DNA of 64,000 nt from Streptomyces bottropensis ATCC 25435 (GCF_000383595.1 NZ_KB911581.1:992001-1056000), one strand, 5' to 3'; counted from the stretch's first letter, positions 41,568 through 51,160 are shown. Notes: generated by a model not told the origin, from the letters alone. Program-made: numbers and translations.

Positions 41568-43241
41568 TCAGACCTCTTCCTCGACGGTTCCGCTCGCCCC
41601 GACGTACCAGGTGCGGTGCGCGTCGCCCGGATACGGCGGGGCGAAACGGCGCAGCTGGGCGGTGAGCACCTCGGGCGGCACCGGGTGCGCGCGGTGGGAG
41701 TTGCGCCGGACCAGCTCGTCCTCGTCCACCAGGACCACGGCGTGGGTGATCAGCGCGTTGCGGCGCTGCGCGACCGCGTGCGCCAGCGAGCGCTGCTGGT
41801 GGGTGAGCGAGGTGGCGTCCCACACCGCCGTCCCGCCGGCGGCCAGCGCCCCGTCCAGCCGGTCCAGCCCGGCGCGCAGCACGTCCGGGTTGGCCCGCTG
41901 GTCGGCGCGCGCGCCGCGCGCCGCACGCAACTCGTCCAGCGAGATGTACGCGTCCACGCCCGCGAGCCCCCGCGCGAAGGTGCTCTTGCCGCTGCCCGAC
42001 GGCCCGACCAGCTGGATCAGCTTGGGATAGGCCCCTGACCGCCAGCGCCAGGTCGCGGCGACAGCGCCCTGCGCATCCGCGACGCGCCCCCGCGCGTACG
42101 CCTCCCGCGCCTCGGCCCGGCACCGGACGGCCGCGTCGGGCGACAGCCCGGCGAACGCCTTTCGCACGGCACCCTCGTCCAGGGGCCGTACCTCGTCGGC
42201 GTGCAGGGCCGACCACTCCACCAGCTCGCGCGCCTCGTGCGTCGCCGCCGTGGCGCGGGCGACCGCGTGCAGCAGACCGAGATCGGCGGCGAGGGACAGC
42301 CGGGCCAGGCCCGCCCGGCGCTCCTCGTCCGGGTACGGCCGGTGCAGCGCGGGGTGCAGCCCGACCAGGTCGGCGACCCGGCGCGCGAGCGGCATGCCCA
42401 CGGCACCGGCCAGCCGCGCCGCGACCCGGGCGCGCCGGCCCCCCGGGCCGTGGGCGTGCAGCAGCGCGGCCAGCACGCCGACGAGCCGGTCGTCACCCGT
42501 CCGACCGGCCGCGTCGAAGCGGGCGACGGCCTCCCGGTCGCCCTCGCCGGGCAGCCCGACGGCCGCCGCCAGCGCGGCGGCGTCGGCGGGCGCGCCGGAA
42601 CGCACCGCCCACAGGGGGGCCCGCGCACCCAGCCCGTTCTCGACGACGGCCGCGTGCATCCAGTGCGTGTCCGTCGTCACGTGCCCGGCCCGTACCCACT
42701 TCGCGACGCGGGCGCCGAACTCCGCGGCGCCGAAGCCGTCCACGACCCGGACGACGTACCCCTCCTGCCGCCCGAGATCCAGCCGCAGCCCGCGCAGCGC
42801 CCGCTCGTCGAACACGCCCCGCCACAGCACACGCGGCACGGGGATGCCGACTCCGCGCAGAAACGCCGTCGTGCGGTCCCAGCCCAGGCAGTTCCCGTCC
42901 GCGTCCCACACCGAGAAGCCGTAGAACCAGCTGTCCAGGTCGTCGTAGGGGAGGGAGTGGCGGGCGAACATGTTCTCCCCGCACACCCGCCAGCCCTGCG
43001 GGAGGGCGTGGCCGACCCGGGCCTGGAGCGCCTTGACCCAGGTGCGCGAGGGGTGGTGCGCGGAGTCGAGCGAGCGGGCGTGCAGGCCGTCGGCGTACAG
43101 CGTGGTGTTCTCGCCGTCCAGCTTCTCGGTCACGACGACCTCGCGACCGCGCAGGCCGGACAGGTCGGTGACCCGGAGATCGTCGGCGGTGGCGCCGGGG
43201 GACCAGGGCAGATGCCTGGTCCGCGGATAGTGCGTACGCAT
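41568..43241 (-). CDS. RNA ligase fused to polynucleotide kinase
   Basis: 557 residues. The N-terminal ligase domain (1-200) has the nucleotidyl-lysine motif EKLDGEN with K40, then VCGENMFARHS, SWFYGFSVWD (motif III), QEGYVVRV (motif IV) and AKWVR (motif V), as in Rnl-type RNA ligases. A helical middle of about 200 residues follows. The C-terminal kinase (405-545) has the P-loop GPSGSGKS at 413-420, a DELRAARG segment, and WDATSLTHQQRSLA. It would seal nicks using ATP and phosphorylate 5'-OH ends. Together with the next gene it covers the end-healing and sealing steps. The gene is the first of the pair, preceded by SD GGGGGAAC. Confidence 0.88.
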   Translation of the reverse strand: MRTHYPRTRHLPWSPGATADDLRVTDLSGLRGREVVVTEKLDGENTTLYADGLHARSLDSAHHPSRTWVKALQARVGHALPQGWRVCGENMFARHSLPYDDLDSWFYGFSVWDADGNCLGWDRTTAFLRGVGIPVPRVLWRGVFDERALRGLRLDLGRQEGYVVRVVDGFGAAEFGARVAKWVRAGHVTTDTHWMHAAVVENGLGARAPLWAVRSGAPADAAALAAAVGLPGEGDREAVARFDAAGRTGDDRLVGVLAALLHAHGPGGRRARVAARLAGAVGMPLARRVADLVGLHPALHRPYPDEERRAGLARLSLAADLGLLHAVARATAATHEARELVEWSALHADEVRPLDEGAVRKAFAGLSPDAAVRCRAEAREAYARGRVADAQGAVAATWRWRSGAYPKLIQLVGPSGSGKSTFARGLAGVDAYISLDELRAARGARADQRANPDVLRAGLDRLDGALAAGGTAVWDATSLTHQQRSLAHAVAQRRNALITHAVVLVDEDELVRRNSHRAHPVPPEVLTAQLRRFAPPYPGDAHRTWYVGASGTVEEEV

Positions 43242-43385
43242 CGTGAACGTTCCCCCGTGACAGCCGCTGTACCTGATCAGCGTAGGAGCGCGGGCGGGGA
43301 CGGGCGAGCGGATTACCGGCGGCTCAGGGTCCGGTCAAGAACCGGCCCCCGGTGCGGCCGGTCCGTCGCGAAGCAGGTGCCGTCG

Positions 43386-43482
43386 CGACACAGATCCCGC
43401 AGTGGTGAGCCCCGCCCCTTGAGGCAGATTCCGGCAGTGCCGAGTCCCGTCTTGAGGCAGATTTCGGCTGTGGCGAGCCCTG
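43386..43482. repeat. Degenerate direct repeats upstream of a gene remnant
   Basis: Three imperfect copies of about 30 bases: 43386-43414, 43419-43449 and 43452-43482. They share the pattern (G)CAGAT(T)(C/T)CG(G)C(A/T)GTG-(C/G)(C/T)GAG. Copies 2 and 3 are closest and both start TTGAGGCAGATT. The copies lie directly before the truncated membrane gene, and nothing else is seen in 43242-43485. Confidence 0.7.
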
Positions 43483-43485
43483 CCG

Positions 43486-43653
43486 GCCCGCGCCTCGCTC
43501 GCCGCGATGTTCGCCGGCGGCCTGCTGGGCGCCTGGCTCCTGCACGGGACGGTCCCCCCGGCGCTGGTCCTGCTGCTGCCTGCGGCGCTGGTCCTGGTCC
43601 TGGGCGTGGTGCTCTGGGCGATACGGCGCCGGCATGCGCCGGAGCCCGGCTGA
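43486..43653 (+). pseudogene. Remnant of a YoaK/DUF1275-like membrane protein
   Basis: The frame reads ARASLAAMFAGGLLGAWLLH, then two hydrophobic helices and the basic end WAIRRRHAPEPG before a TGA at 43651. This matches the C-terminal transmembrane end of DUF1275 (YoaK) membrane proteins in pattern. No upstream gene body remains: the preceding 100 bases are degenerate repeats. It looks like the 3' stub of a deleted gene. An intact small ORF starting at ATG 43507 is the alternative. Confidence 0.55.
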
Positions 43654-43693
43654 AACGGGCCGCTCCCGTGAAGGGACTGTGGATCATGGGTGC

Positions 43694-43981
43694 ATGACTC
43701 TCGTAGCGAGCCGTTTCGTCGGCGCGGCCCTCGTGCTCACCGGAATCTGCGTCTGTCTCTGGCTGGCGCTCGGTGTACCTCAGGAATGGACCGGGGGAAT
43801 GAGATGGTTACGCACCGCGCTGGCGCTGTCGTCCTTGGGCACGATCAGCCTCGGAGCCCGCTTCGTGTTTCCCGAGACGTCGGGTGACTCGCCGGACAGC
43901 GACCCGGCCGATGCCCCGCACGGCACCTCGTACGACACCACGGACAGCGCCCCGGACCGCGTCGACGGCTCCCGGGTTTGA
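43694..43981 (+). CDS. Small membrane protein of unknown function
   Basis: 95 residues from ATG 43694. Two hydrophobic segments (FVGAALVLTGICVCLWLALGV and LRTALALSSLGTISLGARFVF) and an acidic, Asp-rich C-terminal tail (SPDSDPADAPHG). No family is recognised. The rpsJ promoter -35 overlaps the last codons, so the gene directly abuts the S10 regulatory region. Confidence 0.65.
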   Translation: MTLVASRFVGAALVLTGICVCLWLALGVPQEWTGGMRWLRTALALSSLGTISLGARFVFPETSGDSPDSDPADAPHGTSYDTTDSAPDRVDGSRV

Positions 43982-44005
43982 CGTGCGTCACTCTCGGGGT
44001 AATCT
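43978..44005 (+). promoter_or_regulatory. Candidate S10 operon (rpsJ) promoter
   Basis: TTGACG (43978-43983), a 16-base spacer and TAATCT (44000-44005) match the vegetative consensus well. Transcription would give a leader of about 380 nt before rpsJ. The interval 43982-44390 holds a short hairpin near 44007-44030 and the shared leader element at 44302-44326; no gene is supported there. Confidence 0.65.
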
Positions 44006-44301
44006 CTCCGGCTCGATTGGCGGAGCCGGTGGGCCGTATGGCAGACTAGCGGGGTTGCTCGGTCGAGTGTTGATGCTGCGCGCCTCCCGCCGGGAGGACC
44101 GGAAGCGAGTCCCACAGTACTCGTCGCCCCAACTGCCTTACGGCAGCGCTGGAGCGGACGTACGGGAATCTTTCGGGAAGTGTCAGTGCGGCGCCGGCCA
44201 GGCACCCGGTGGGCTTCTGCCCCCGGCCCACGGCTGAGGGAAGGGCCGTGTTTCCCGGACAAGGGATGCTCGAACAAGGGGCCTCCGTGTCGAAGGAAGC
44301 G

Positions 44302-44326
44302 CGACACACCCGACCGCGTGGGTCGG
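44302..44326 (+). promoter_or_regulatory. Leader element shared with the rpsL leader
   Basis: Identical over 25 nt to 23975-23999 in the rpsL leader, with the same CCGACC/GGTCGG pairing. It lies 64 bases before the rpsJ ATG. Two operons for ribosomal proteins carrying the same element suggest a common post-transcriptional or transcriptional signal. Confidence 0.7.
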
Positions 44327-44390
44327 AGGATCAGGTGACGGAACACCGGGTTGCAGAGCGTTAAACGAGACAAAGGACTACTGAGTAGCC

Positions 44391-44699
44391 ATGGCGGGAC
44401 AGAAGATCCGCATCCGGCTCAAGGCCTACGACCACGAGGTCATCGACTCCTCGGCGAAGAAGATCGTCGAGACGGTGACGCGCACTGGTGCGTCGGTCGC
44501 GGGCCCGGTGCCGCTGCCCACTGAGAAGAACGTGTACTGCGTCATCAAGTCGCCGCACAAGTACAAGGACTCGCGCGAGCACTTCGAGATGCGCACGCAC
44601 AAGCGCCTGATCGACATCCTCGACCCGACGCCCAAGACCGTTGACTCTCTGATGCGACTCGACCTCCCGGCCGGTGTCGACATCGAGATCAAGCTCTAG
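44391..44699 (+). CDS. rpsJ: 30S ribosomal protein S10
   Basis: A 102-residue 30S protein, also the NusE partner of NusB and NusG in antitermination. It has [21 protein letters not shown], the [21 protein letters not shown] signature and [15 protein letters not shown]. It starts at ATG 44391 and opens the S10 operon, 17 bases before rplC. Confidence 0.98.
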   Translation: MAGQKIRIRLKAYDHEVIDSSAKKIVETVTRTGASVAGPVPLPTEKNVYCVIKSPHKYKDSREHFEMRTHKRLIDILDPTPKTVDSLMRLDLPAGVDIEIKL

Positions 44700-44716
44700 G
44701 GGTCGGTGATCTGAGA

Positions 44717-45361
44717 ATGGCTAAGCAGATCAAGGGAATCCTGGGCGAGAAGCTCGGCATGACGCAGGTGTGGGACGAGAACAACCGTGTTGTTCCGGTC
44801 ACCGTCGTCAAGGCCGGCCCCAACGTCGTGACCCAGGTCCGTACGAACGATGTCGACGGCTACGAGTCGGTCCAGATCGCCTTCGGCGAGATCGACCCGC
44901 GCAAGGTGAACAAGCCCCTCAAGGGCCACTTCGCCAAGGCCGACGTCACCCCCCGCCGTCACCTCGTCGAGATCCGCACCGCGGACGCCTCCGAGTACAC
45001 GCTGGGCCAGGAGATCTCCGCCGAGGTCTTCGAGGCCGGCGTCAAGGTGGACGTGACCGGCAAGAGCAAGGGCAAGGGCTTCGCCGGTGTCATGAAGCGT
45101 CACAACTTCAAGGGCCTCGGCGCCGGTCACGGCACCCAGCGCAAGCACCGCTCTCCCGGCTCCATCGGTGGCTGCGCCACCCCGGGCCGCGTGTTCAAGG
45201 GCCTCCGCATGGCGGGCCGCATGGGCAACGAGCGGGTCACCACCCAGAACCTGACCGTCCACGCCGTTGACGCGGAGAAGGGTCTGCTGCTCATCAAGGG
45301 CGCTGTCCCGGGTCCGAACGGCGGCCTCGTCCTGGTCCGCACCGCGGCCAAGGGGGCCTGA
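44717..45361 (+). CDS. rplC: 50S ribosomal protein L3
   Basis: A 214-residue large-subunit assembly protein whose central extension reaches near the peptidyl transferase centre. It starts [20 protein letters not shown] and contains [42 protein letters not shown] (the loop approaching the PTC) and [11 protein letters not shown]. It is in the S10 operon between rpsJ and rplD. Confidence 0.98.
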   Translation: MAKQIKGILGEKLGMTQVWDENNRVVPVTVVKAGPNVVTQVRTNDVDGYESVQIAFGEIDPRKVNKPLKGHFAKADVTPRRHLVEIRTADASEYTLGQEISAEVFEAGVKVDVTGKSKGKGFAGVMKRHNFKGLGAGHGTQRKHRSPGSIGGCATPGRVFKGLRMAGRMGNERVTTQNLTVHAVDAEKGLLLIKGAVPGPNGGLVLVRTAAKGA

Positions 45362-45368
45362 GGTACCG

Positions 45369-46028
45369 ATGAGCACTGTTGACATCCTTTCGCCTGCCGG
45401 CGAGAAGACCGGAAGCGTCGAGCTCCCCGCGGAGATCTTCGGCGTGGAGAAGATCAGCATCCCGCTGATCCACCAGGTCGTCGTCGCGCAGAACGCGGCT
45501 GCCCGTCAGGGCACCCACAAGACCAAGCGTCGCGGTGAAGTCCGTGGTGGCGGCAAGAAGCCGTACCGCCAGAAGGGCACCGGCCGCGCCCGTCAGGGCT
45601 CGACCCGTGCGCCGCAGTTCGCCGGTGGTGGCGTCGTCCACGGCCCGCAGCCGCGTGACTACTCGCAGCGGACCCCGAAGAAGATGAAGGCCGCGGCCCT
45701 GCGCCACGCCCTCACCGACCGGGCCCGTCACAACCGCATCCACGTCGTCTCCGGCGTGATCGAGGGCGAGAACCCCTCCACGAAGGCCGCCAAGACGCTG
45801 TTCGGCAAGATCTCGGAGCGCAAGAACCTGCTCCTGATCGTCGAGCGTGCCGACGAGGCCGCGTGGCTCTCCGCCCGCAACCTGCCCCAGGTGCACATCC
45901 TGGAGCCGGGCCAGCTGAACACGTACGACGTGATCGTCTCGGACGACGTGGTCTTCACCCAGGCCGCTCTGGAGTCCTTCGTGTCCGGCCCGAACACGGC
46001 CAACGACACCGAAGGGAGTGACGCCTGA
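45369..46028 (+). CDS. rplD: 50S ribosomal protein L4
   Basis: A 219-residue protein lining the exit tunnel; in E. coli it also regulates the S10 operon, though that mechanism is not assured here. It shows [30 protein letters not shown] text ([17 protein letters not shown]), [15 protein letters not shown] and [15 protein letters not shown]. The ATG at 45369 is used; an upstream in-frame start would overlap rplC and is not conserved. The stop overlaps the rplW ATG (TGATG). Confidence 0.97.
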   Translation: MSTVDILSPAGEKTGSVELPAEIFGVEKISIPLIHQVVVAQNAAARQGTHKTKRRGEVRGGGKKPYRQKGTGRARQGSTRAPQFAGGGVVHGPQPRDYSQRTPKKMKAAALRHALTDRARHNRIHVVSGVIEGENPSTKAAKTLFGKISERKNLLLIVERADEAAWLSARNLPQVHILEPGQLNTYDVIVSDDVVFTQAALESFVSGPNTANDTEGSDA

Positions 46029-46447
46029 TGGCTACGCGTCACCCGAGCATCGCCTCGAAGGCGGCCAAGGCCGCCAAGGCCGCGCGCGTCGCCAAGGCGA
46101 AGCGCCACGAGGCCGAGGGCAAGAACACCGTCATCACCGCGCCCAGCAAGGCGTTCACGGACCCCCGTGACGTGCTGCTGAAGCCGGTCGTGTCGGAGAA
46201 GAGCTACGCGCTGCTCGACGAGGGCAAGTACACCTTCATCGTCGCGCCCGGCGCCAACAAGACCCAGATCAAGCAGGCCGTCCAGGCGGTCTTCTCGGTC
46301 AAGGTCACCGGGGTCAACACGATCAACCGCCAGGGCAAGCGCAAGCGGACCCGCACGGGCTTCGGCAAGCGTGCCGACAGCAAGCGCGCGATCGTGACCC
46401 TTGCCGAGGGCGACCGTATCGACATCTTCGGCGGTCCGACCGCGTAA
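46028..46447 (+). CDS. rplW: 50S ribosomal protein L23
   Basis: A 139-residue exit-site protein that contacts trigger factor, SRP and SecYEG. The N-terminal extension of about 35 residues is Ala/Lys-rich ([17 protein letters not shown]), longer than the E. coli form and typical of Streptomyces. The conserved core is [14 protein letters not shown] and [23 protein letters not shown]. It is coupled to rplD by TGATG. Confidence 0.97.
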   Translation: MATRHPSIASKAAKAAKAARVAKAKRHEAEGKNTVITAPSKAFTDPRDVLLKPVVSEKSYALLDEGKYTFIVAPGANKTQIKQAVQAVFSVKVTGVNTINRQGKRKRTRTGFGKRADSKRAIVTLAEGDRIDIFGGPTA

Positions 46448-46457
46448 GCGGGTCGGA

Positions 46458-46475
46458 TCGTCCGATATCGGACGA
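46458..46475. other. Palindrome between rplW and rplB
   Basis: TCGTCCGATATCGGACGA is an 18-bp perfect palindrome located 10 bases after the rplW stop and 10 bases before rplB. With so little loop it is more likely a DNA or RNA-processing element than a terminator, since the operon continues. Confidence 0.5.
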
Positions 46476-46485
46476 GGACTGAGAA

Positions 46486-47322
46486 ATGGGAATCCGCAAG
46501 TACAAGCCGACTACGCCGGGCCGTCGTGGCTCCAGCGTCGCCGACTTCGTCGAGATCACGCGGTCCACGCCGGAGAAGTCGCTGGTCCGCCCGCTGCACA
46601 GCAAGGGCGGCCGTAACAACGCCGGTCGTGTGACCGTTCGTCACCAGGGTGGCGGACACAAGCGCGCCTTCCGTGTCATCGACTTCCGTCGTCACGACAA
46701 GGACGGCGTGCCGGCGAAGGTCGCGCACATCGAGTACGACCCCAACCGCACCGCGCGCATCGCGCTGCTGCACTACGCGGACGGCGAGAAGCGCTACATC
46801 CTCGCCCCGCGCAACCTGCAGCAGGGCGACCGGGTGGAGAACGGTCCCGGGGCCGACATCAAGCCGGGCAACAACCTGGCGCTCCGCAACATCCCGGTCG
46901 GTACCACGATCCACGCGATCGAGCTCCGTCCCGGTGGCGGCGCCAAGTTCGCCCGCTCCGCCGGTACCTCCGTGCAGCTGCTCGCGAAGGAGGGCGCCTA
47001 CGCCCACCTGCGCATGCCGTCCGGTGAGATCCGCCTGGTCGACGTGCGCTGCCGCGCCACCGTCGGCGAGGTCGGCAACGCCGAGCAGAGCAACATCAAC
47101 TGGGGCAAGGCCGGCCGCAAGCGCTGGCTGGGCGTCCGCCCGACCGTCCGCGGTGTGGCGATGAACCCGGTTGACCACCCCCACGGTGGTGGTGAGGGCA
47201 AGACCTCCGGTGGTCGCCACCCGGTCAGCCCCTGGGGTCAGAAGGAGGGTCGTACTCGCTCGCCGAAGAAGGCTTCGAGCAAGTACATCGTCCGCCGCCG
47301 CAAGACGAACAAGAAGCGCTAG
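46486..47322 (+). CDS. rplB: 50S ribosomal protein L2
   Basis: A 278-residue universal protein close to the peptidyl transferase centre. It has [39 protein letters not shown], and the catalytically implicated His region [20 protein letters not shown]. The length is the family norm. It is in the S10 operon, 12 bases before rpsS. Confidence 0.98.
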   Translation: MGIRKYKPTTPGRRGSSVADFVEITRSTPEKSLVRPLHSKGGRNNAGRVTVRHQGGGHKRAFRVIDFRRHDKDGVPAKVAHIEYDPNRTARIALLHYADGEKRYILAPRNLQQGDRVENGPGADIKPGNNLALRNIPVGTTIHAIELRPGGGAKFARSAGTSVQLLAKEGAYAHLRMPSGEIRLVDVRCRATVGEVGNAEQSNINWGKAGRKRWLGVRPTVRGVAMNPVDHPHGGGEGKTSGGRHPVSPWGQKEGRTRSPKKASSKYIVRRRKTNKKR

Positions 47323-47334
47323 GAGCGGGTTTAG

Positions 47335-47616
47335 ATGCCGCGCAGTCTCAAGAAGGGGCCCTTCGTCGACGACCACCTGATCAAGAAGGTGGACGTACAG
47401 AACGAAGCAGGCACCAAGAACGTCATCAAGACCTGGTCCCGTCGCTCGATGATCATCCCGGCCATGCTCGGCCACACGATCGCGGTGCACAACGGCAAGA
47501 CCCACATTCCGGTGTTCGTCACCGAGTCGATGGTCGGCCACAAGCTCGGCGAGTTCTCGCCGACGCGCACCTTCCGGGGTCACGTCAAGGACGACCGGAA
47601 GTCGAAGCGCCGCTAA
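47335..47616 (+). CDS. rpsS: 30S ribosomal protein S19
   Basis: A 93-residue 30S head protein that binds 16S rRNA with S13. It has [38 protein letters not shown] and [20 protein letters not shown]. It is in the S10 operon; rplV starts 42 bases later. Confidence 0.98.
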   Translation: MPRSLKKGPFVDDHLIKKVDVQNEAGTKNVIKTWSRRSMIIPAMLGHTIAVHNGKTHIPVFVTESMVGHKLGEFSPTRTFRGHVKDDRKSKRR

Positions 47617-47658
47617 CGCGGGGTGGAATCGACCATGACAGACACTGGAAGGACAACC

Positions 47659-48006
47659 ATGGAAGCCAGGGCCCAGGCGCGGTACATCCGCGTCACGCCC
47701 ATGAAGGCCCGCCGCGTGGTGGACCTCATCCGTGGCATGGACGCCACGGAGGCTCAGGCGGTCCTGCGTTTCGCCCCGCAGGCCGCGAGCGTGCCGGTCG
47801 GCAAGGTGCTGGACAGCGCCATTGCCAACGCCGCACACAACTACGACCACACGGACGCCTCTTCGCTGGTCATCAGCGAGGCGTACGTGGATGAGGGCCC
47901 GACCCTGAAGCGGTTCCGTCCGCGTGCCCAGGGCCGTGCCTACCGGATCCGCAAGCGGACCAGCCACATCACCGTGGTCGTCAGCAGCAAGGAAGGAACC
48001 CGGTAA
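47659..48006 (+). CDS. rplV: 50S ribosomal protein L22
   Basis: A 115-residue tunnel protein whose beta-hairpin lines the exit tunnel and where macrolide resistance can arise. It starts [19 protein letters not shown], with SD GGAAGGA, and includes [15 protein letters not shown] and [17 protein letters not shown]. The longer upstream in-frame ATGs are not conserved. The TAA stop overlaps the rpsC ATG (TAATG). Confidence 0.98.
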   Translation: MEARAQARYIRVTPMKARRVVDLIRGMDATEAQAVLRFAPQAASVPVGKVLDSAIANAAHNYDHTDASSLVISEAYVDEGPTLKRFRPRAQGRAYRIRKRTSHITVVVSSKEGTR

Positions 48007-48839
48007 TGGGCCAGAAGGTAAACCCGCATGGGTTCCGGCTCGGTGTCACGACCGACTTCAAGTCGCGTTGGTACGCCGACAAGCTGTACAAGGACTACGT
48101 CAAGGAAGACGTCGCCATCCGTCGGATGATGACGTCCGGCATGGAGCGCGCCGGTATCTCGAAGGTGGAGATCGAGCGCACCCGTGACCGCGTCCGCGTG
48201 GACATCCACACCGCGCGTCCGGGCATCGTCATCGGCCGCCGTGGCGCCGAGGCCGACCGCATCCGCGGTGACCTCGAGAAGCTCACGGGCAAGCAGGTCC
48301 AGCTGAACATCCTCGAGGTCAAGAGCCCCGAGACCGATGCCCAGCTGGTCGCTCAGGCCGTCGCCGAGCAGCTCTCCTCCCGCGTCTCCTTCCGTCGCGC
48401 CATGCGTAAGAGCATGCAGGGCACGATGAAGGCCGGCGCCAAGGGCATCAAGATCCAGTGCGGTGGCCGCCTCGGTGGCGCCGAGATGTCCCGCTCGGAG
48501 TTCTACCGCGAGGGCCGTGTGCCCCTGCACACGCTCCGCGCGAACGTGGACTACGGCTTCTTCGAGGCCAAGACGACCTTCGGCCGCATCGGCGTGAAGG
48601 TCTGGATCTACAAGGGCGACGTCAAGAACATCGCCGAGGTCCGCGCCGAGAACGCCGCCGCCCGCGCCGGCAACCGTCCGGCCCGTGGCGGCGCTGACCG
48701 CCCGGCCGGCCGTGGTGGCCGCGGTGGCGAGCGTGGCGGTCGCGGTCGTAAGCCGCAGCAGGCTGCCGGCGCCGAGGCCCCCAAGGCCGAGGCTCCCGCC
48801 GCCGCCGCTCCGGCTGAGAGCACCGGAACGGAGGCCTGA
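48006..48839 (+). CDS. rpsC: 30S ribosomal protein S3
   Basis: A 277-residue protein at the mRNA entry site with helicase activity together with S4 and S5. It has [15 protein letters not shown]-domain text [20 protein letters not shown], and [20 protein letters not shown]. The C-terminal ~60 residues are a Gly/Arg then Ala/Pro-rich tail ([14 protein letters not shown], then [12 protein letters not shown]), a low-complexity extension typical of actinobacteria. It starts within the rplV stop. Confidence 0.98.
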   Translation: MGQKVNPHGFRLGVTTDFKSRWYADKLYKDYVKEDVAIRRMMTSGMERAGISKVEIERTRDRVRVDIHTARPGIVIGRRGAEADRIRGDLEKLTGKQVQLNILEVKSPETDAQLVAQAVAEQLSSRVSFRRAMRKSMQGTMKAGAKGIKIQCGGRLGGAEMSRSEFYREGRVPLHTLRANVDYGFFEAKTTFGRIGVKVWIYKGDVKNIAEVRAENAAARAGNRPARGGADRPAGRGGRGGERGGRGRKPQQAAGAEAPKAEAPAAAAPAESTGTEA

Positions 48840-48844
48840 GGGAC

Positions 48845-49264
48845 ATGCTGATCCCCCGTAGGGTCAAGCACCGCAAGCAGCACCACCCGAAGCGCCGTGG
48901 TCAGGCCAAGGGTGGTACGACGGTCGCGTTCGGCGAGTACGGCATTCAGGCCCTCACGCCGGCGTACGTGACCAACCGCCAGATCGAAGCGGCCCGTATT
49001 GCCATGACCCGCCACATCAAGCGTGGCGGCAAGGTCTGGATCAACATCTACCCGGACCGTCCGCTCACGAAGAAGCCTGCCGAGACCCGCATGGGTTCCG
49101 GTAAGGGTTCGCCGGAGTGGTGGATCGCGAACGTGCACCCGGGCCGGGTCATGTTCGAGCTGTCCTACCCCAACGAGAAGATCGCCCGTGAGGCCCTCAC
49201 TCGCGCAGCCCACAAGCTGCCGATGAAGTGCCGGATCGTCAAGCGCGAGGCAGGTGAAGCGTGA
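48845..49264 (+). CDS. rplP: 50S ribosomal protein L16
   Basis: A 139-residue protein near the A site that helps position aminoacyl-tRNA. It starts [19 protein letters not shown] and has [32 protein letters not shown], of which MGSGKG is the signature, and ends [11 protein letters not shown]. Its TGA overlaps the rpmC ATG (TGATG). Confidence 0.98.
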   Translation: MLIPRRVKHRKQHHPKRRGQAKGGTTVAFGEYGIQALTPAYVTNRQIEAARIAMTRHIKRGGKVWINIYPDRPLTKKPAETRMGSGKGSPEWWIANVHPGRVMFELSYPNEKIAREALTRAAHKLPMKCRIVKREAGEA

Positions 49265-49488
49265 TGTCGGCCGGTACCAAGGCGTCCGAGCTGCGCGAAC
49301 TGGGTGACGAGGAGCTTCTCAACAAGCTCCGCGAAGCCAAGGAAGAGCTGTTCAACCTCCGCTTCCAGGCGGCGACCGGTCAGCTCGAGAACCACGGTCG
49401 GCTCAAGGCCGTCCGTAAGGACATCGCGCGGATCTACACCCTGATGCGTGAGCGCGAGCTGGGCATCGAAACGGTGGAGAGCGCCTGA
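49264..49488 (+). CDS. rpmC: 50S ribosomal protein L29
   Basis: A 74-residue exit-site protein near L23, trigger factor and SRP. It has [35 protein letters not shown] and [14 protein letters not shown], the usual two-helix pattern. The ATG at 49264 overlaps the rplP stop; a GTG three bases upstream is an alternative. It ends in TGATG with rpsQ. Confidence 0.96.
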   Translation: MSAGTKASELRELGDEELLNKLREAKEELFNLRFQAATGQLENHGRLKAVRKDIARIYTLMRERELGIETVESA

Positions 49489-49775
49489 TGAGCGAGAGCA
49501 ACGTGACTGAGACGAACACCGAGGCTCGCGGATTCCGCAAGACCCGTGAGGGCATCGTCGTCAGCGACAAGATGGACAAGACCGTCGTCGTCGCCGTCGA
49601 GGACCGCAAGAAGCACGCCCTTTACGGCAAGGTCATCCGCAGCACGAGCAAGCTCAAGGCCCACGACGAGCAGAACGCCGCCGGCATCGGCGACCGTGTC
49701 CTCCTGATGGAGACCCGGCCGCTGTCCGCCACGAAGCACTGGCGTGTCGTCGAGATCCTCGAGAAGGCCAAGTAG
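49488..49775 (+). CDS. rpsQ: 30S ribosomal protein S17
   Basis: A 95-residue early-assembly protein of the 30S body. After a short acidic N-terminus it has [37 protein letters not shown] and [30 protein letters not shown]. It is the last gene of the S10 block. A 133-base gap with hairpins separates it from rplN. Confidence 0.98.
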   Translation: MSESNVTETNTEARGFRKTREGIVVSDKMDKTVVVAVEDRKKHALYGKVIRSTSKLKAHDEQNAAGIGDRVLLMETRPLSATKHWRVVEILEKAK

Positions 49776-49843
49776 GTAATTCGCGCAAGCGAATTCCCAA
49801 AGATCCGCCTGCGGCCAACCCCGCAGGTCAGTTCCGCCAGGCT

Positions 49844-49880
49844 CGGCAGGGGCTCTCTCGTGAAGAGGCGGCCCCTGCCG
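49844..49880 (+). terminator. Hairpin at the S10/spc operon boundary
   Basis: CGGCAGGGGC (49844-49853) pairs perfectly with GCCCCTGCCG (49871-49880) across a 17-nt loop, 28 bases before the rplN GTG. A smaller hairpin AATTCGC/GCGAATT lies at 49778-49795 just after rpsQ. Together they mark the S10-to-spc junction and may partially terminate or regulate. Confidence 0.6.
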
Positions 49881-49908
49881 GGAACCGGCAGACAATCAGG
49901 AGATAGAC

Positions 49909-50277
49909 GTGATCCAGCAGGAGTCGCGACTGCGTGTCGCCGACAACACTGGTGCGAAGGAAATCCTTTGCATCCGTGTGCTCGGTGGCTCCGGTCGCCG
50001 CTACGCGGGCATCGGTGACGTCATCGTCGCCACCGTCAAGGACGCGATCCCCGGCGGCAACGTGAAGAAGGGTGACGTCATCAAGGCGGTCATCGTTCGC
50101 ACCGTCAAGGAGCGCCGCCGTCCGGACGGCTCGTACATCCGCTTCGACGAGAACGCCGCTGTCATTCTCAAGAACGACGGCGACCCTCGTGGCACCCGTA
50201 TCTTCGGCCCGGTCGGCCGGGAGCTGCGCGAGAAGAAGTTCATGAAGATCATCTCGCTCGCGCCGGAGGTGCTGTAA
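49909..50277 (+). CDS. rplN: 50S ribosomal protein L14
   Basis: A 122-residue protein at the subunit interface. It starts [20 protein letters not shown] (GTG start 49909, SD CAGGAG) and contains [24 protein letters not shown] and [28 protein letters not shown]. It begins the spc operon; rplX follows after 2 bases. Confidence 0.98.
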   Translation: MIQQESRLRVADNTGAKEILCIRVLGGSGRRYAGIGDVIVATVKDAIPGGNVKKGDVIKAVIVRTVKERRRPDGSYIRFDENAAVILKNDGDPRGTRIFGPVGRELREKKFMKIISLAPEVL

Positions 50278-50279
50278 GC

Positions 50280-50603
50280 ATGAAGATCAAGAAGGGCGAC
50301 CTGGTCCAGGTCATCACCGGTAAGGACAAGGGCAAGCAGGGCAAGGTCATCGCGGCCTTCCCCCGCGAGGACCGCGTCCTGGTCGAGGGTGTCAACCGGG
50401 TCAAGAAGCACACCAAGGCCGGCCCGACCGCCAAGGGTTCGCAGGCCGGTGGCATCATCACGACCGAGGCGCCGGTCCACGTCTCCAACGTCCAGCTGGT
50501 CGTTGAGAAGGACGGCAAGAAGGTCGTCACGCGTGTCGGTTACCGCTTCGACGACGAGGGCAACAAGGTTCGCGTTGCCAAGCGGACGGGTGAGGACATC
50601 TGA
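50280..50603 (+). CDS. rplX: 50S ribosomal protein L24
   Basis: A 107-residue assembly initiator. It has the KOW motif [20 protein letters not shown] and [19 protein letters not shown]. Its TGA overlaps the rplE ATG (TGATG), so the two are coupled. No zinc-type motif is present. Confidence 0.97.
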   Translation: MKIKKGDLVQVITGKDKGKQGKVIAAFPREDRVLVEGVNRVKKHTKAGPTAKGSQAGGIITTEAPVHVSNVQLVVEKDGKKVVTRVGYRFDDEGNKVRVAKRTGEDI

Positions 50604-51160
50604 TGGCTACCACCACGACTCCGCGTCTCAAGACGAAGTACCGCGAGGAGATCGCGGGCAAGCTGCAGGAAGAGTTCTCCTACGAGAACGTCATGCAGAC
50701 CCCGGGCCTCGTCAAGATCGTGGTCAACATGGGTGTGGGCGACGCCGCCCGCGACTCCAAGCTGATCGAGGGCGCCATCCGCGACCTCACCACGATCACC
50801 GGGCAGAAGCCGGCCGTCACCAAGGCCCGCAAGTCCATCGCGCAGTTCAAGCTGCGTGAGGGCCAGCCGATCGGTGCCCACGTCACGCTCCGTGGCGACC
50901 GCATGTGGGAGTTCCTGGACCGCACCCTGTCGCTCGCGCTCCCGCGCATCCGCGACTTCCGTGGTCTGTCCCCCAAGCAGTTCGACGGCCGTGGCAACTA
51001 CACCTTCGGTCTCACCGAGCAGGTCATGTTCCACGAGATCGACCAGGACAAGATCGACCGTACCCGGGGTATGGACATCACCGTGGTGACCACGGCGACC
51101 AACGACGCTGAGGGCCGCGCCCTCCTTCGTCACCTCGGCTTCCCCTTCAAGGAGGCGTGA
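50603..51160 (+). CDS. rplE: 50S ribosomal protein L5
   Basis: A 185-residue protein that binds 5S rRNA and forms the B1b bridge. It has [41 protein letters not shown] and [28 protein letters not shown], and ends FKEA. It shares an overlap with rplX and is followed after 5 bases by rpsN. Confidence 0.98.
   Translation: MATTTTPRLKTKYREEIAGKLQEEFSYENVMQTPGLVKIVVNMGVGDAARDSKLIEGAIRDLTTITGQKPAVTKARKSIAQFKLREGQPIGAHVTLRGDRMWEFLDRTLSLALPRIRDFRGLSPKQFDGRGNYTFGLTEQVMFHEIDQDKIDRTRGMDITVVTTATNDAEGRALLRHLGFPFKEA

Noticed and set aside
38937..42038. A 1033-codon plus-strand frame opposite the RNA repair genes
   Set aside because: It has no recognisable motif and is explained by codon bias of the opposite genes, which carry many catalytic motifs.
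43386..43482. Possible small CRISPR array
   Set aside because: Only three imperfect copies, no regular spacers and no cas genes.
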